Positions 43,302 to 51,055 of a stretch of 64,000 nucleotides of DNA are shown piece by piece. Position 1 is the first letter of the stretch. Every line of letters begins with the position of its first letter. The stretch comes from Planctomycetota bacterium. GTDB lineage: Bacteria; Planctomycetota; Phycisphaerae; UBA1845. The stretch is from contig JAKQDH010000034.1 of the NCBI GenBank assembly GCA_029558835.1, positions 1 through 64,000 of the forward strand. Reading direction: 5' to 3'. A model generated the notes under the pieces. That model ran no database searches. It saw nothing but the letters and a program-made list of their open reading frames with translations, and had not been told where the DNA came from. Position numbers and translations under genes: made by a program.

Positions 43302-44521
43302 GGCTGCGTGATCTCCGGCATGTTGAGGATGCGCACCTTGGTTTCCGCGCTCGTGGCGGCCGGGGCAGGCGTCGTGAGCGTGATGCGCACGCCGGTCAGG
43401 AAGTAGCGTAGGAGCGTCACCTCCTGCGGCCCCCGCGTGGTGTAGGCCCCGTACACGTAGAACGGCATGTCATAGCGATTCACGTTGGGTGGCGTGGGTA
43501 CCCAGGAAGAGCCGCCGTCGTGCGTTCCCCGCAGGATCACGCCGTTGTCGGTGCCGGATGACGAGGTGTAGTAGAGCACGTCCGCCGATCCCGTGACGCT
43601 GCCCTTGGCCATGACGGCATAGGGTAGGGTCAGGTCCGTGGTGATGGCGTCGGTGAAGACTGCTTCGACCCAGGCGTACGTGCTGGTGGCGCCCTTGGTG
43701 CTGAGCGTCACGGGGGTACCCATGGTGGTGGCCTCCGGGCGTGGGTTGCCGGGATCACTCCGCGCGGTGTAGATGCCCACGGTGTAGGCTGAGTTTGCGG
43801 TACTGCCCTTGGCGACCCGCAAGGAGGCGCGCGTGAAGCGAAGGCTGACCGCGTTGGCCGGCGGCGTCAGACCGAACAGTTCGGCGATCCAGTCGACCGA
43901 GCTGATCGAATAGCCGTACGTCGTGGGAGTAACACCGCTCCAGCCGGTGAACGAGCCCAGGAGAACCTCGGGTTGCTCGGTGTCCCTGTCCTCGATGGCC
44001 GTGTAGGGTTGGGTGGCGAAGTCGTAGGACAGTGCGAAGCCGTCCACACCCGGCACGACGTCGGTCGTGATCGTGTTGGCGCCGTCGGAGCAACTGCGGA
44101 CGAGCGGGTCGCCGGCCGCGCCGGACCAGGAATAGCGAACGCCCTCTGGCTGACCGTCCCCCGTGCGGTCGGTGACGGTGAACGAGATCGCCCGCCCGGC
44201 CAGTTCCGGGAACGTCTGAGCGCACTGCAGGTCCTGCGTCATCTGTTCGAGGGCGCCGGTGGCGTCGACGACGGCCTGCAGCGGGTCGTCCGGGGTGGGA
44301 ATGGCCCGGCCCGCGAGCGCCAGGGCCGATATGACACCCCCCATGAGCACGGTCATCAGGGCCAGGCTGAGGACGAGTTCGGCCAGTGTGAACGCCCGCG
44401 GGCGCCGGGGTGGCAGGGCCAAGCCACGGGCGCGGGCACGCGATGCGAAGCCTGGTCCAGGCGAGCGCATGGCGGCGCTCCGCTTGGCCATGCCACCCAG
44501 GTTTGGGCAACGCCCGTTCAT
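43298..44521 (-). CDS. PilW/GspJ-like minor pseudopilin
   Basis: The protein has 407 residues from the ATG at 44521 (gagaag upstream). The prepilin motif PRAFTLAELVLSLALMTVLM (about 42-61) follows a leader that contains family D copy 5 read as GGMAKRSAAM. The large C-terminal domain is beta-rich. It has YSISSVDWIAELFGLTPP and repeated SSGTDNGVIL-like loops, and it is longer than standard GspJ (about 200 residues), suggesting an inserted jelly-roll. It is coupled to the next gene by an ATGA overlap. Confidence 0.78.
   Translation of the reverse strand: MNGRCPNLGGMAKRSAAMRSPGPGFASRARARGLALPPRRPRAFTLAELVLSLALMTVLMGGVISALALAGRAIPTPDDPLQAVVDATGALEQMTQDLQCAQTFPELAGRAISFTVTDRTGDGQPEGVRYSWSGAAGDPLVRSCSDGANTITTDVVPGVDGFALSYDFATQPYTAIEDRDTEQPEVLLGSFTGWSGVTPTTYGYSISSVDWIAELFGLTPPANAVSLRFTRASLRVAKGSTANSAYTVGIYTARSDPGNPRPEATTMGTPVTLSTKGATSTYAWVEAVFTDAITTDLTLPYAVMAKGSVTGSADVLYYTSSSGTDNGVILRGTHDGGSSWVPTPPNVNRYDMPFYVYGAYTTRGPQEVTLLRYFLTGVRITLTTPAPAATSAETKVRILNMPEITQP
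44467..44497 (-). repeat. Dispersed palindrome family D, copy 5, in a pseudopilin leader
   Basis: gcatggcggcgctccgcttg, then gccatgccaccc. In frame with the PilW/GspJ-like leader, about residues 9-19. Confidence 0.75.
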
Positions 44522-44567
44522 GTGGTCTTCTCGCTGCTGAGCGTCCTGGTGCGCCGGGGATCTCTCT

Positions 44568-45197
44568 CTAGTCGGGGATCCCCTGGGCAAACGCTTCGTC
44601 CAACGCCGGGACTGCCTCGAGCAGAAGAACAGGCAAGCACGTCGCAACTGAGGTTCGACCGGTCAGCGTCTCCACGGTAATCCGCATCGCCCGCCGCCCG
44701 GCCTGGATAACGATGGTGCCGCCGGTGTCGGCGACGCCATAGCCGTTGAACACCAGATTGCCGTCGCCCCCCAGGTCCGCCGTGGCCAGCGTCACGCGGT
44801 ACGGCTCCTCACCGAGGCGTACCTCGTAAGTCGAACCGGCCCGGTCGAGGTTCTGGATGCCGGCAATCGTGTAGCTGTTGGTCGTCTGGTTGAAGGCTAT
44901 GGTCCTGCTGCTGCTCCCGGTGCGGGCGGCCCGCCGGGCGAGGGCGATGTCGGCCTGGATGCGTCGAGCGGCCGCCTCGACCCGCTGGGCGGCGATCGCC
45001 TGGGAGAACCGCGGGATCACGAGGGCGCCGAGCATCCCGATAATCACGAGCACGAGCACCAGCTCCAGCAGGGTGAACGCAGGTGTCGGAACTCTCGGGG
45101 GAAGGCGCATCGGCTTTTGCCGGCGGGCGCGAGGCGTGCCGGCGGCGTGCCTGGCGGCTGGAGGACTTCGCTTGGCCGGTTGCCACATCACGATCAT
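44568..45197 (-). CDS. gspH: GspH-like minor pseudopilin
   Basis: The protein has 209 residues. The ATG at 45197 overlaps the stop of the previous gene (ATGA) and has gggagg upstream. The prepilin helix is TPAFTLLELVLVLVIIGMLG (about 39-58), then the GspH/FimT pattern RVEAAARRIQADIALARRAA and TIAFNQTTNSYTI. A leader of about 40 basic residues is long but contains no palindrome. It forms part of the pseudopilus minor-pilin set. Confidence 0.85.
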   Translation of the reverse strand: MIVMWQPAKRSPPAARHAAGTPRARRQKPMRLPPRVPTPAFTLLELVLVLVIIGMLGALVIPRFSQAIAAQRVEAAARRIQADIALARRAARTGSSSRTIAFNQTTNSYTIAGIQNLDRAGSTYEVRLGEEPYRVTLATADLGGDGNLVFNGYGVADTGGTIVIQAGRRAMRITVETLTGRTSVATCLPVLLLEAVPALDEAFAQGIPD

Positions 45198-45844
45198 GGT
45201 TCCGGGAGGGCCCCCATACCGAGTTCCTCGATTCCGCCCACAGCCTGGGCTCTGGCTCCCACCGAGAGTCCGAGTAGCTCGAGCTCGGCGTCCTCGGCAG
45301 CGATGCCGAAGGCACCGTTGCTCAACACCGCGATCCAACCCACGCCGCCGACGGGGTTTAGGTCCGTGGGTGTCGGTTTCACGTGCACGGTGCGCAGGTC
45401 GTTGCACGGATTGGCTGGGAACGGCTTCCGCAGGTACGGACCGTAGATGCACGGATACCCGTACGTCTCGCTGGTGTTGCCGGCTTCGTCCGAGAAGAGC
45501 AGAAGCTGGTTCACGAACTCCGAGCCCTTGGGCTGACCTGTGGCCGGCTGGGAACCCGGGAAACGTCCATGCTCCGCGTAGTACCGGTCGATGGCGTCGC
45601 GCACGACCTCCAGGTCGTTCTGCAGCTTGCTGGCTCGGGCGCTGGTGGAGGCCCGCGAGATGCGCGGCACGGCGATGGCCGCGATGATCCCGATGATCAC
45701 GACGACCATCACCAGCTCGACCAGGCTGAACGCAGCCGCGTCGAACGTGCCTGCCTGGCGTGTGCGTACGCGTGCCATGCTTACCCGCGACCGCAGTCGC
45801 GGGTAAGCATGCTCCGCGGCGCCAGGCGTATCGGCGGCCCTCAT
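45194..45844 (-). CDS. GspG-like pseudopilin 2 with palindrome in its leader
   Basis: The protein has 216 residues from the ATG at 45844, which has ggggga four bases upstream. The internal ATG at 45778 is an alternative and lies in palindrome family B. The prepilin motif AAAFSLVELVMVVVIIGIIA is at about 36-55, then AVPRISRASTSARASKLQND and DAIDRYYAEHGRFPGS, which is the G-type pattern, and PCIYGPYLRKPF. In the 45844 frame the palindrome is read as HAYPRLRSRVSM. It is coupled to gspH. Confidence 0.83.
   Translation of the reverse strand: MRAADTPGAAEHAYPRLRSRVSMARVRTRQAGTFDAAAFSLVELVMVVVIIGIIAAIAVPRISRASTSARASKLQNDLEVVRDAIDRYYAEHGRFPGSQPATGQPKGSEFVNQLLLFSDEAGNTSETYGYPCIYGPYLRKPFPANPCNDLRTVHVKPTPTDLNPVGGVGWIAVLSNGAFGIAAEDAELELLGLSVGARAQAVGGIEELGMGALPEP
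45776..45811 (-). repeat. Dispersed palindrome family B, copy 3, in a pseudopilin leader
   Basis: CATGCTTACCCGCGAC and GTCGCGGGTAAGCATG, a perfect 16-bp inverted repeat with a 4-base spacer. It is immediately before, and supplies, an ATG of the GspG-like gene. Confidence 0.85.
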
Positions 45845-46167
45845 CAATCCCCCAGGTCCAGAGGACCTGGGCCACCCGCCCACGCTAAACAGATGCAATC
45901 CAGAGGACCTGGGCCACCCGCCGACGTGCCCATCCGCGCCGGTGGTCGGGAAGCGCGTGCCGCGTGACCGCGGCAAACGCGCCGTGCCGTCCGCCAACAA
46001 AGGAACAGCCGCGCGGGAGCTTGGTCGGGCTCGGCCGCGCGGCCTGCATGTGGTCATGTCTTCACCCCATCCCTCAAGGTGACCGCTCCCGCCCGGGGTT
46101 GCGCTGGAGGACGGCGGCCGTCCACGCTTATGCCGCGCAGAGGCGAGCGGCACCCCGCGGTCACACG
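45845..46167. other. Intergenic region between two GspG-like genes
   Basis: A 23-base direct repeat (ccagaggacctgggccaccc plus gcc) occurs at about 45855-45877 and 45901-45923. An inverted repeat cgtgaccgcgg (about 45962-45972) and ccgcggtcacacg (about 46156-46168) brackets the rest, so a long stem could form. No gene supported. An internal promoter for the minor pseudopilins could sit here. Confidence 0.5.
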
Positions 46168-46671
46168 CTAATACGTGTCATAACCCACGCCGGCTTCGTC
46201 CTCGTCGTCGGTGTTGGCGATGATGTCGCCGGTGGCGTAGTTGTAGACCCAGCCGGCGGTTTTGGTGGCCTCGTCCACCGCAGGACCGGTATTGGCGATG
46301 ACGAGCCCGGTGGCACCCTTATTGGGTCCGACTTGCAGCGGCGGCAGGTCTGAGCCGCGCAGGTACGGACCGTAAATGTGCTCATTGGCGTCGGAGCCGG
46401 TTTCGCCGCCCGCGTTCGTTTTCTTGAGCAACTGGTCCTTGAAGGTGTCGGCGTCTCCATCGCTGCCGGGGAAGGTGCCGCCGTGCTCAGCCGCGTACAG
46501 GTCAATGGCGTTACGCAACGACGCGAGGCTGCCGCGCACCGAGGACTCCGCGGCCCCCTTGGCACCCCGGCTGATGCGCGGCACGGCAATGGCCGCGATC
46601 ATGCCAATGATCACGACAACGATCACCAATTCCACCAAACTGAAGGCATTCTTACGCGCGGTTCTCCTCAT
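46168..46671 (-). CDS. gspG: GspG-like major pseudopilin
   Basis: The protein has 167 residues from the ATG at 46671 (aaggggacc upstream). It has a short basic leader MRRTARKNA then FSLVELVIVVVIIGMIAAIA with Glu at +5, AVPRISRGAKGA, and NAIDLYAAEHGGTFPG, the G-type signature. The short normal leader contrasts with the long ones of the downstream minor pseudopilins. It ends with an acidic tail DDEDEAGVGYDTY that may bind Ca2+, as GspG proteins do. It would polymerise into the pseudopilus. Confidence 0.9.
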   Translation of the reverse strand: MRRTARKNAFSLVELVIVVVIIGMIAAIAVPRISRGAKGAAESSVRGSLASLRNAIDLYAAEHGGTFPGSDGDADTFKDQLLKKTNAGGETGSDANEHIYGPYLRGSDLPPLQVGPNKGATGLVIANTGPAVDEATKTAGWVYNYATGDIIANTDDEDEAGVGYDTY

Positions 46672-46842
46672 GACGGTCCCCTTGCTTGTGTACACGGAGT
46701 TACCCCAGGTGCCTACCCCAGGCGCTGGCAGTGTTGATATCGACGGTGGGGCAAGCCTGCTTTAAGATTGCCGCGCCGTCCCCGACCGTCTGCCCCCGAG
46801 TTCTCGGGCCCCGTCCGCAGGGCTAGCCGTCGGGCGGTTTTA

Positions 46843-47421
46843 TCAGTGCTTTCCCCCCTGCAAGTAGCGCGCTTCCTCGAGGACACGAAGGGTCGTTTCA
46901 CCGTCGGCACACTCGAAGACCGCAGTCGTGCCGACAACCTCCCGCAACGTGCAACCGTCGAGCTCCTCGCCGACCCGCAGCCACACCCCGTCCACGACGG
47001 CGATCCTCAGACCTTCCCGCACCAGGACGGCCTGGAGTTGATGGTCGCCACGGAAGCGCTCCGCCGTGCCGGCCGCCGTGGGGCCGTCCAGAGGCACACC
47101 GAGGTCGCCCTCCACGGGGGCGGCGGCAGGCTGCGTCACGTCCAGCAGGCGCGCCGGCGGGGCGAACATGTCACGCAGTGGCTGCGTCGCATCGAACTTC
47201 GGTAGCCCCCGCGGGAAGTGCAGCTCCGGAATCGAGAGCAGCGCCGCGCTGGACGAGGCGGTCGCCTTGGCACCGGCCGGGCGCTGGTGCGGTGCGCGCG
47301 TGGATTCCGTGGCCGGCGCCGCATCGGCGGTCTCGGGCGACGTCCACAGCCGGTCCGCCACCAACGCGAACCCGCCGATGGCAATCACCCCCAGGTATAC
47401 GTGTTTCTTCCGGAGTGCCAT
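46843..47421 (-). CDS. PilP/GspC-like inner-membrane protein
   Basis: The protein has 192 residues. One N-terminal helix (VYLGVIAIGGFALVADRLW) is followed by an Ala/Pro linker, QPLRDMFAPPARLLD and a C-terminal HR-like domain: FRGDHQLQAVLVREGLRIAVVDGVWLRVGEELDG, TLREVVGTTAVF. The RDPF-to-RDMF motif and the GxxAxVxxxxxxVGExxxG pattern are those of GspC/PilP, which connect the inner-membrane platform to the secretin. It lies 15 bases after pilO. Identity between C and P cannot be settled. Confidence 0.75.
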   Translation of the reverse strand: MALRKKHVYLGVIAIGGFALVADRLWTSPETADAAPATESTRAPHQRPAGAKATASSSAALLSIPELHFPRGLPKFDATQPLRDMFAPPARLLDVTQPAAAPVEGDLGVPLDGPTAAGTAERFRGDHQLQAVLVREGLRIAVVDGVWLRVGEELDGCTLREVVGTTAVFECADGETTLRVLEEARYLQGGKH

Positions 47422-47436
47422 CTTATCAGCTACTGC

Positions 47437-48030
47437 CTAGCCCGATTTCTTCTTTGCCGGTGCGGCGGGCGCCGGTTCTGCCTCGGCGGCCGCGAACAAA
47501 CTCACGGTCAGACGCGTCGAGCGTCGCCCCGTTCCCATCCCCGCTACGGGCGTTCCGCCGTCCACCTGCACGTAGCCGACGTCCGCCCACAGGTCGGCGT
47601 CCTCGATTGCCTGGAGGAACCTCATCAGGTCGGGCATGCCCCCGTTGGCCTCCAGGGTGTAACGCAGCTCCTGCAAGCCGGGATACTGCCGGGCGGGCAG
47701 CTCGACCATGCGTAGCAGCTCAATCCCGTGACGCCGAGCCAGGTCCGCGAGCGTGCGCAGGTCGCGGTCCACGGGACCCCGTTCGGGAAGGTTCCCCTGT
47801 GCCTGCAACTGGAGCCGCCGCTGGCTCAGCTCCTCCCGCTGGGCCTCCAGCGCGCCGCGCGACCCAGCGAGATCCTTACGCAATGCCGCGACCGCGGAGG
47901 AACGCGTGCTGATCTCACTCGTCACGCTGTCCTCGCGCAGAAACGCCAGCCAGACGAAGCCGGCCGCGCAGGCGAGCACGATCAAGCCTCCGAGGATGTC
48001 AATGAGGGTTAGGTTGGAGCGTGTCGCCAT
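47437..48030 (-). CDS. pilO: PilO/GspM-like assembly platform protein
   Basis: The protein has 197 residues. One membrane helix (LGGLIVLACAAGFVWLAFL), a coiled coil (about 38-85) and a ferredoxin-like domain (GIELLRMVELPARQYPGLQ, LMRFLQAIEDADLWADVGYV) match PilO. The gene starts 8 bases after the pilN stop. PilO pairs with PilN in the inner membrane. The tail AEPAPAAPAKKKSG is low-complexity. Confidence 0.85.
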   Translation of the reverse strand: MATRSNLTLIDILGGLIVLACAAGFVWLAFLREDSVTSEISTRSSAVAALRKDLAGSRGALEAQREELSQRRLQLQAQGNLPERGPVDRDLRTLADLARRHGIELLRMVELPARQYPGLQELRYTLEANGGMPDLMRFLQAIEDADLWADVGYVQVDGGTPVAGMGTGRRSTRLTVSLFAAAEAEPAPAAPAKKKSG

Positions 48031-48038
48031 GTTGCTCT

Positions 48039-48671
48039 CTACCAAGTGCAAAGCACTTCGAACCCCACTGCCGATCCTGTCAGCACGGGCTCCAGGCCCG
48101 CCCGCACCTGCAACACTTCCGTGAACGCCCCGCAGGCCTTCAAGTGGGCCATGAACTCGTACAACTGCGGGTAGTCCGCGGCGTACCCTAGCAGTCTCAG
48201 CTTCCTGGGCGCCTCGATGGTCACGACCTGTGCCTGCGGCGCCCCTTCGGTGTTCGGAACACTCTGCAAGAGCGCCAGCAGTGGCTCCGCCCGGGCGCCG
48301 GCCGGCGTGGCCGGGTCCGTGGCCACGGCGGTCAGCCACGTCTCCTCCGGCAGGGCGTTGGCAATCAGCGCGAAGAGCGCGGACCACGCCCGTTTGGCAC
48401 GCAACGCCCGGGCCCGTTCGATCTGAGTCATTACCTTCGCGGACTCGGCAGTTACCGTCGCGACTTCGTTGCGGACGGTGCCCAACTCCCGCTTCAGACG
48501 CGCTTCTTCCCCGCGCAGGCGAACCGCCTGGGCGCGGTGCAGGAAGTCCAGCCCGACCGGCACCGCCAGCAGCAGCAGCGCCGCGGCCACCGCCAGGCTC
48601 CAGCGCGTCAGGTGAAGCCGCCGGGTCTGTGCCCGACGCACCTCCTCAGGTAGCAGGTTGATGCTGACCAT
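48039..48671 (-). CDS. pilN: PilN-like assembly platform protein
   Basis: The protein has 210 residues. It opens MVSINLLPEEVR, where INLLP is the peptide that binds the PilM groove. A membrane helix (SLAVAAALLLLAVPVGLDFL), a coiled coil and a C-terminal ferredoxin-like fold (YAADYPQLYEFMAHLKACGAF) follow. It lies between pilM and pilO as in type IV pilus operons. Confidence 0.9.
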   Translation of the reverse strand: MVSINLLPEEVRRAQTRRLHLTRWSLAVAAALLLLAVPVGLDFLHRAQAVRLRGEEARLKRELGTVRNEVATVTAESAKVMTQIERARALRAKRAWSALFALIANALPEETWLTAVATDPATPAGARAEPLLALLQSVPNTEGAPQAQVVTIEAPRKLRLLGYAADYPQLYEFMAHLKACGAFTEVLQVRAGLEPVLTGSAVGFEVLCTW

Positions 48672-48708
48672 CACTGCTCCTCGTGCCCGCAGCCGGCCGA
48701 CCCGTCGG

Positions 48709-49806
48709 TCAGTCGGACATGGCCAAGCCCGCGGCGAGCGCGAACCCGGGCAACGCACTCGGCGGGGTGGCTCCCAAGTTCAGTCGGCAGCCCGTCTCGC
48801 CCAGATAGGCCGATGCCCGGCGGACGGGAATGCCCAGGGCCGCGCTCAGGAACTCCGGCAGGTTTCGCAATCCCGCTCCGCCGCCCGTGAGCATCAAGTC
48901 TCCCGCCTGCCGGGCCGGGTAGCAGCTCAGGGCATACTCGTACGACTGTTTCAGACCGGCCGCCAGGCGGTTCAGCTCCGGACGCAGCGCGCCCAGCAGC
49001 AGGTTGGCAAGCTCGCCGCCCACTCCGGTGCTCTGTTCCGCGCGGATCCCGCGTCCGGACAGCGCGATGCCGTGCTCACACTTGTGGACCTCGGCAGAGG
49101 CTACGCTCAGCTCCAGCGCTTCGGCGATCAGTTGTGTCCAGGCCTCTCCACCGGCCGCGATCGGACGCACGACAACCGGCACTTCGTTGACGCAGACGAC
49201 CACGCGTGTCTGTTGTGCCCCCAGGTCAAGCATGCCCCACACCTCATTCGGAGGCGGCGGACGCAGGGCCGCCCCGAGGCGACATAGGGCGGCCCCGGCT
49301 GAATCCACACCCTGGCACCGCAGCCCCGCCGAGGCGCACAACCCCACGGCGTCGAGTACCGCGGCATCCTTGGCCACCACGCCCAGCGCGTTCGGTGCGG
49401 GCACCGTGGTGGGTGGCAGGAGCCAATGCCGAATCTGCACGTTCCCGTCGCCCAGCGTCATGAGCCGCTCCATCTCGAAGCGGATGGCCTCGCCGACGTC
49501 GGTGCCCTCGGCCGTCAGTGCCTCGGGCAGCTCGAGCGACTGGTACTCCAGGTCCTTGGAGCCCAGCGCGGTGACGGCGGCCCGTCCGCCGAAGGCACCG
49601 CGGCTGAGGCAACTGCGGATCTGCTCAGCCGCCGGTGCGGCCGCCGCATTCTTGGCCGACTCGGGCAGACGCCACTCCAGGCGCGCCAGCGTGGTCAGTG
49701 ACCAGCCCTGTGCCGTATGCACAAGCTGCACCGCGCGTACGCCGCGTGTCCCGAGGTCGAGACCGATCGGCGACGTCCTGCTGCGGGTACGCGTGAGCAG
49801 TTGCAT
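48709..49806 (-). CDS. pilM: PilM-like actin-fold protein
   Basis: The protein has 365 residues. It has SPIGLDLGTRGVRAVQLV (phosphate 1 motif), a central MLDLGAQQTRVVVC (phosphate 2) and LMLTGGGAGLRNLPEFL (adenosine motif), typical of the PilM/FtsA-like ATPase fold. It binds ATP in the cytoplasm and docks PilN. The ATG at 49806 was chosen; an upstream GTG at 49827 overlaps the gspF stop and is possible. It follows the platform gene F. Confidence 0.92.
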   Translation of the reverse strand: MQLLTRTRSRTSPIGLDLGTRGVRAVQLVHTAQGWSLTTLARLEWRLPESAKNAAAAPAAEQIRSCLSRGAFGGRAAVTALGSKDLEYQSLELPEALTAEGTDVGEAIRFEMERLMTLGDGNVQIRHWLLPPTTVPAPNALGVVAKDAAVLDAVGLCASAGLRCQGVDSAGAALCRLGAALRPPPPNEVWGMLDLGAQQTRVVVCVNEVPVVVRPIAAGGEAWTQLIAEALELSVASAEVHKCEHGIALSGRGIRAEQSTGVGGELANLLLGALRPELNRLAAGLKQSYEYALSCYPARQAGDLMLTGGGAGLRNLPEFLSAALGIPVRRASAYLGETGCRLNLGATPPSALPGFALAAGLAMSD

Positions 49807-49823
49807 GTTCCGTCCGTCTCCCG

Positions 49824-51050
49824 TCACTTGATGGCCGACGTCAGGTCAAACAGCGGCATGAACAGCGAGACCGCCACCGTGCCGACCACCGCTCCCATGC
49901 CGATCAGGATGATCGGCTCGATCAGCTTGGTGAGCGCGGTTACCAACTCGGTATTGCCCTCGTCGAGAATGTCCGCGCAGTAGGTCAACGCACCGCCCAG
50001 GTTGCCGCTCTCCTCTCCGGTCTTCACTGCCTGGCAGACGTAGGATTCGATGATGCCGGAGGCTTCAAAGGCCGTGCTCATGAGCCCGCCCCCCGTCACG
50101 GCGTTCTCCATGCCGTCAAAGAGCTTGCGGAACGCGACGTTGGTGGTCACGCCCCGGGCGAGTTCCAGCGTATCCAGCACACCGACCTTGCTTTCCAGCA
50201 GCATCCCCATGGTCCGCAGCACCTGCGCCTCGATGAGGCGCTTGCGCACGTGCCCGAGCAGCGGGACCTTCAACTGCAAGTCCGCCAGCCACTGGCGCCC
50301 CCGACGATCGCGCACCAGAAACACCAGGGCGCCCACCGCGCCCGCCACCGCCGCGATCAAGCCGACCCAGTACGTCTTGGCCGCCATCCCCGCCGCCAGC
50401 ATCAGCCGCGTCGAGGTGGGCACCTCGACGCTGAGCTGCGTGAACATCTCCGCGAACCGCGGCATCACGAAGAACATCAAAGCGGCCACGATGCCGACGC
50501 ACAGCACCACCAGCAGGGCCGGGTACGCCAGCGCGCCCAGGACCTTGTTACGCAGCGCCTGGCGCTTGGCCACCAGGAGCGCCAGGCGCTCGAACATCTG
50601 CGTCAGGGTGCCGCTGGCCTCGCCGGCGGCCACCACCGCGCAGTAGACCGGCTGGAACGTCTCCGGGTGCCGACGCAGCGCCTCGGTCAGCGGGACGCCC
50701 TCCTCCAGGTCGCGGACCAGTTCGTCCAGCAGCACGCCCTGGGCGGGCTTGCGCATTTCCCGTCGAATGGCGTGCAAGGCCGGCACCACCGCACTCCCCG
50801 CGCGCAGCAACATCGCCATCTGCCGCGTGAAGAGCACCAGGGTTCGCACCGGCAGCCGTCCCGCGGACACGTTGCCGGTCCGCGCGGCGCGTGCGGCCGC
50901 CCCGTCGGCGGCGTCGCGCTTCTCGGTGATGCGCGTTACGTACAAACCGCGCGCGCGGAGTTGCGCGACGGCCTCCCGGGAGTCCGCCGCCTCCAGCATG
51001 TCGTGGAGGCGCTTGCCCGCGCGGTCAATGGCTTCGTACGTCAGCAGCAT
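49824..51050 (-). CDS. gspF: Type II secretion/type IV pilus platform protein F
   Basis: The protein has 408 residues. GspF/PilC family: the N-terminal segment DMLEAADSREAVAQLRARG, then two GspF domains with VLFTRQMAMLLRAGSAVVPAL, LIDxxxEDGxP-like LEEGVPLTEALRRHP, and three hydrophobic helices (AYPALLVVLCVGIVAALMFF, GLIAAVAGAVGALVFLV, PIILIGMGAVVGTVAVSLF). It forms the rotating inner-membrane base driven by the ATPase. It starts 5 bases after the gspE stop, preceding pilM by about 17. Confidence 0.95.
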   Translation of the reverse strand: MLLTYEAIDRAGKRLHDMLEAADSREAVAQLRARGLYVTRITEKRDAADGAAARAARTGNVSAGRLPVRTLVLFTRQMAMLLRAGSAVVPALHAIRREMRKPAQGVLLDELVRDLEEGVPLTEALRRHPETFQPVYCAVVAAGEASGTLTQMFERLALLVAKRQALRNKVLGALAYPALLVVLCVGIVAALMFFVMPRFAEMFTQLSVEVPTSTRLMLAAGMAAKTYWVGLIAAVAGAVGALVFLVRDRRGRQWLADLQLKVPLLGHVRKRLIEAQVLRTMGMLLESKVGVLDTLELARGVTTNVAFRKLFDGMENAVTGGGLMSTAFEASGIIESYVCQAVKTGEESGNLGGALTYCADILDEGNTELVTALTKLIEPIILIGMGAVVGTVAVSLFMPLFDLTSAIK

Positions 51051-51055
51051 GGTCC

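Noticed and set aside
45845-46167. CRISPR-like direct repeats
   Set aside because: Only two copies of a 23-base repeat and no regular spacer series.
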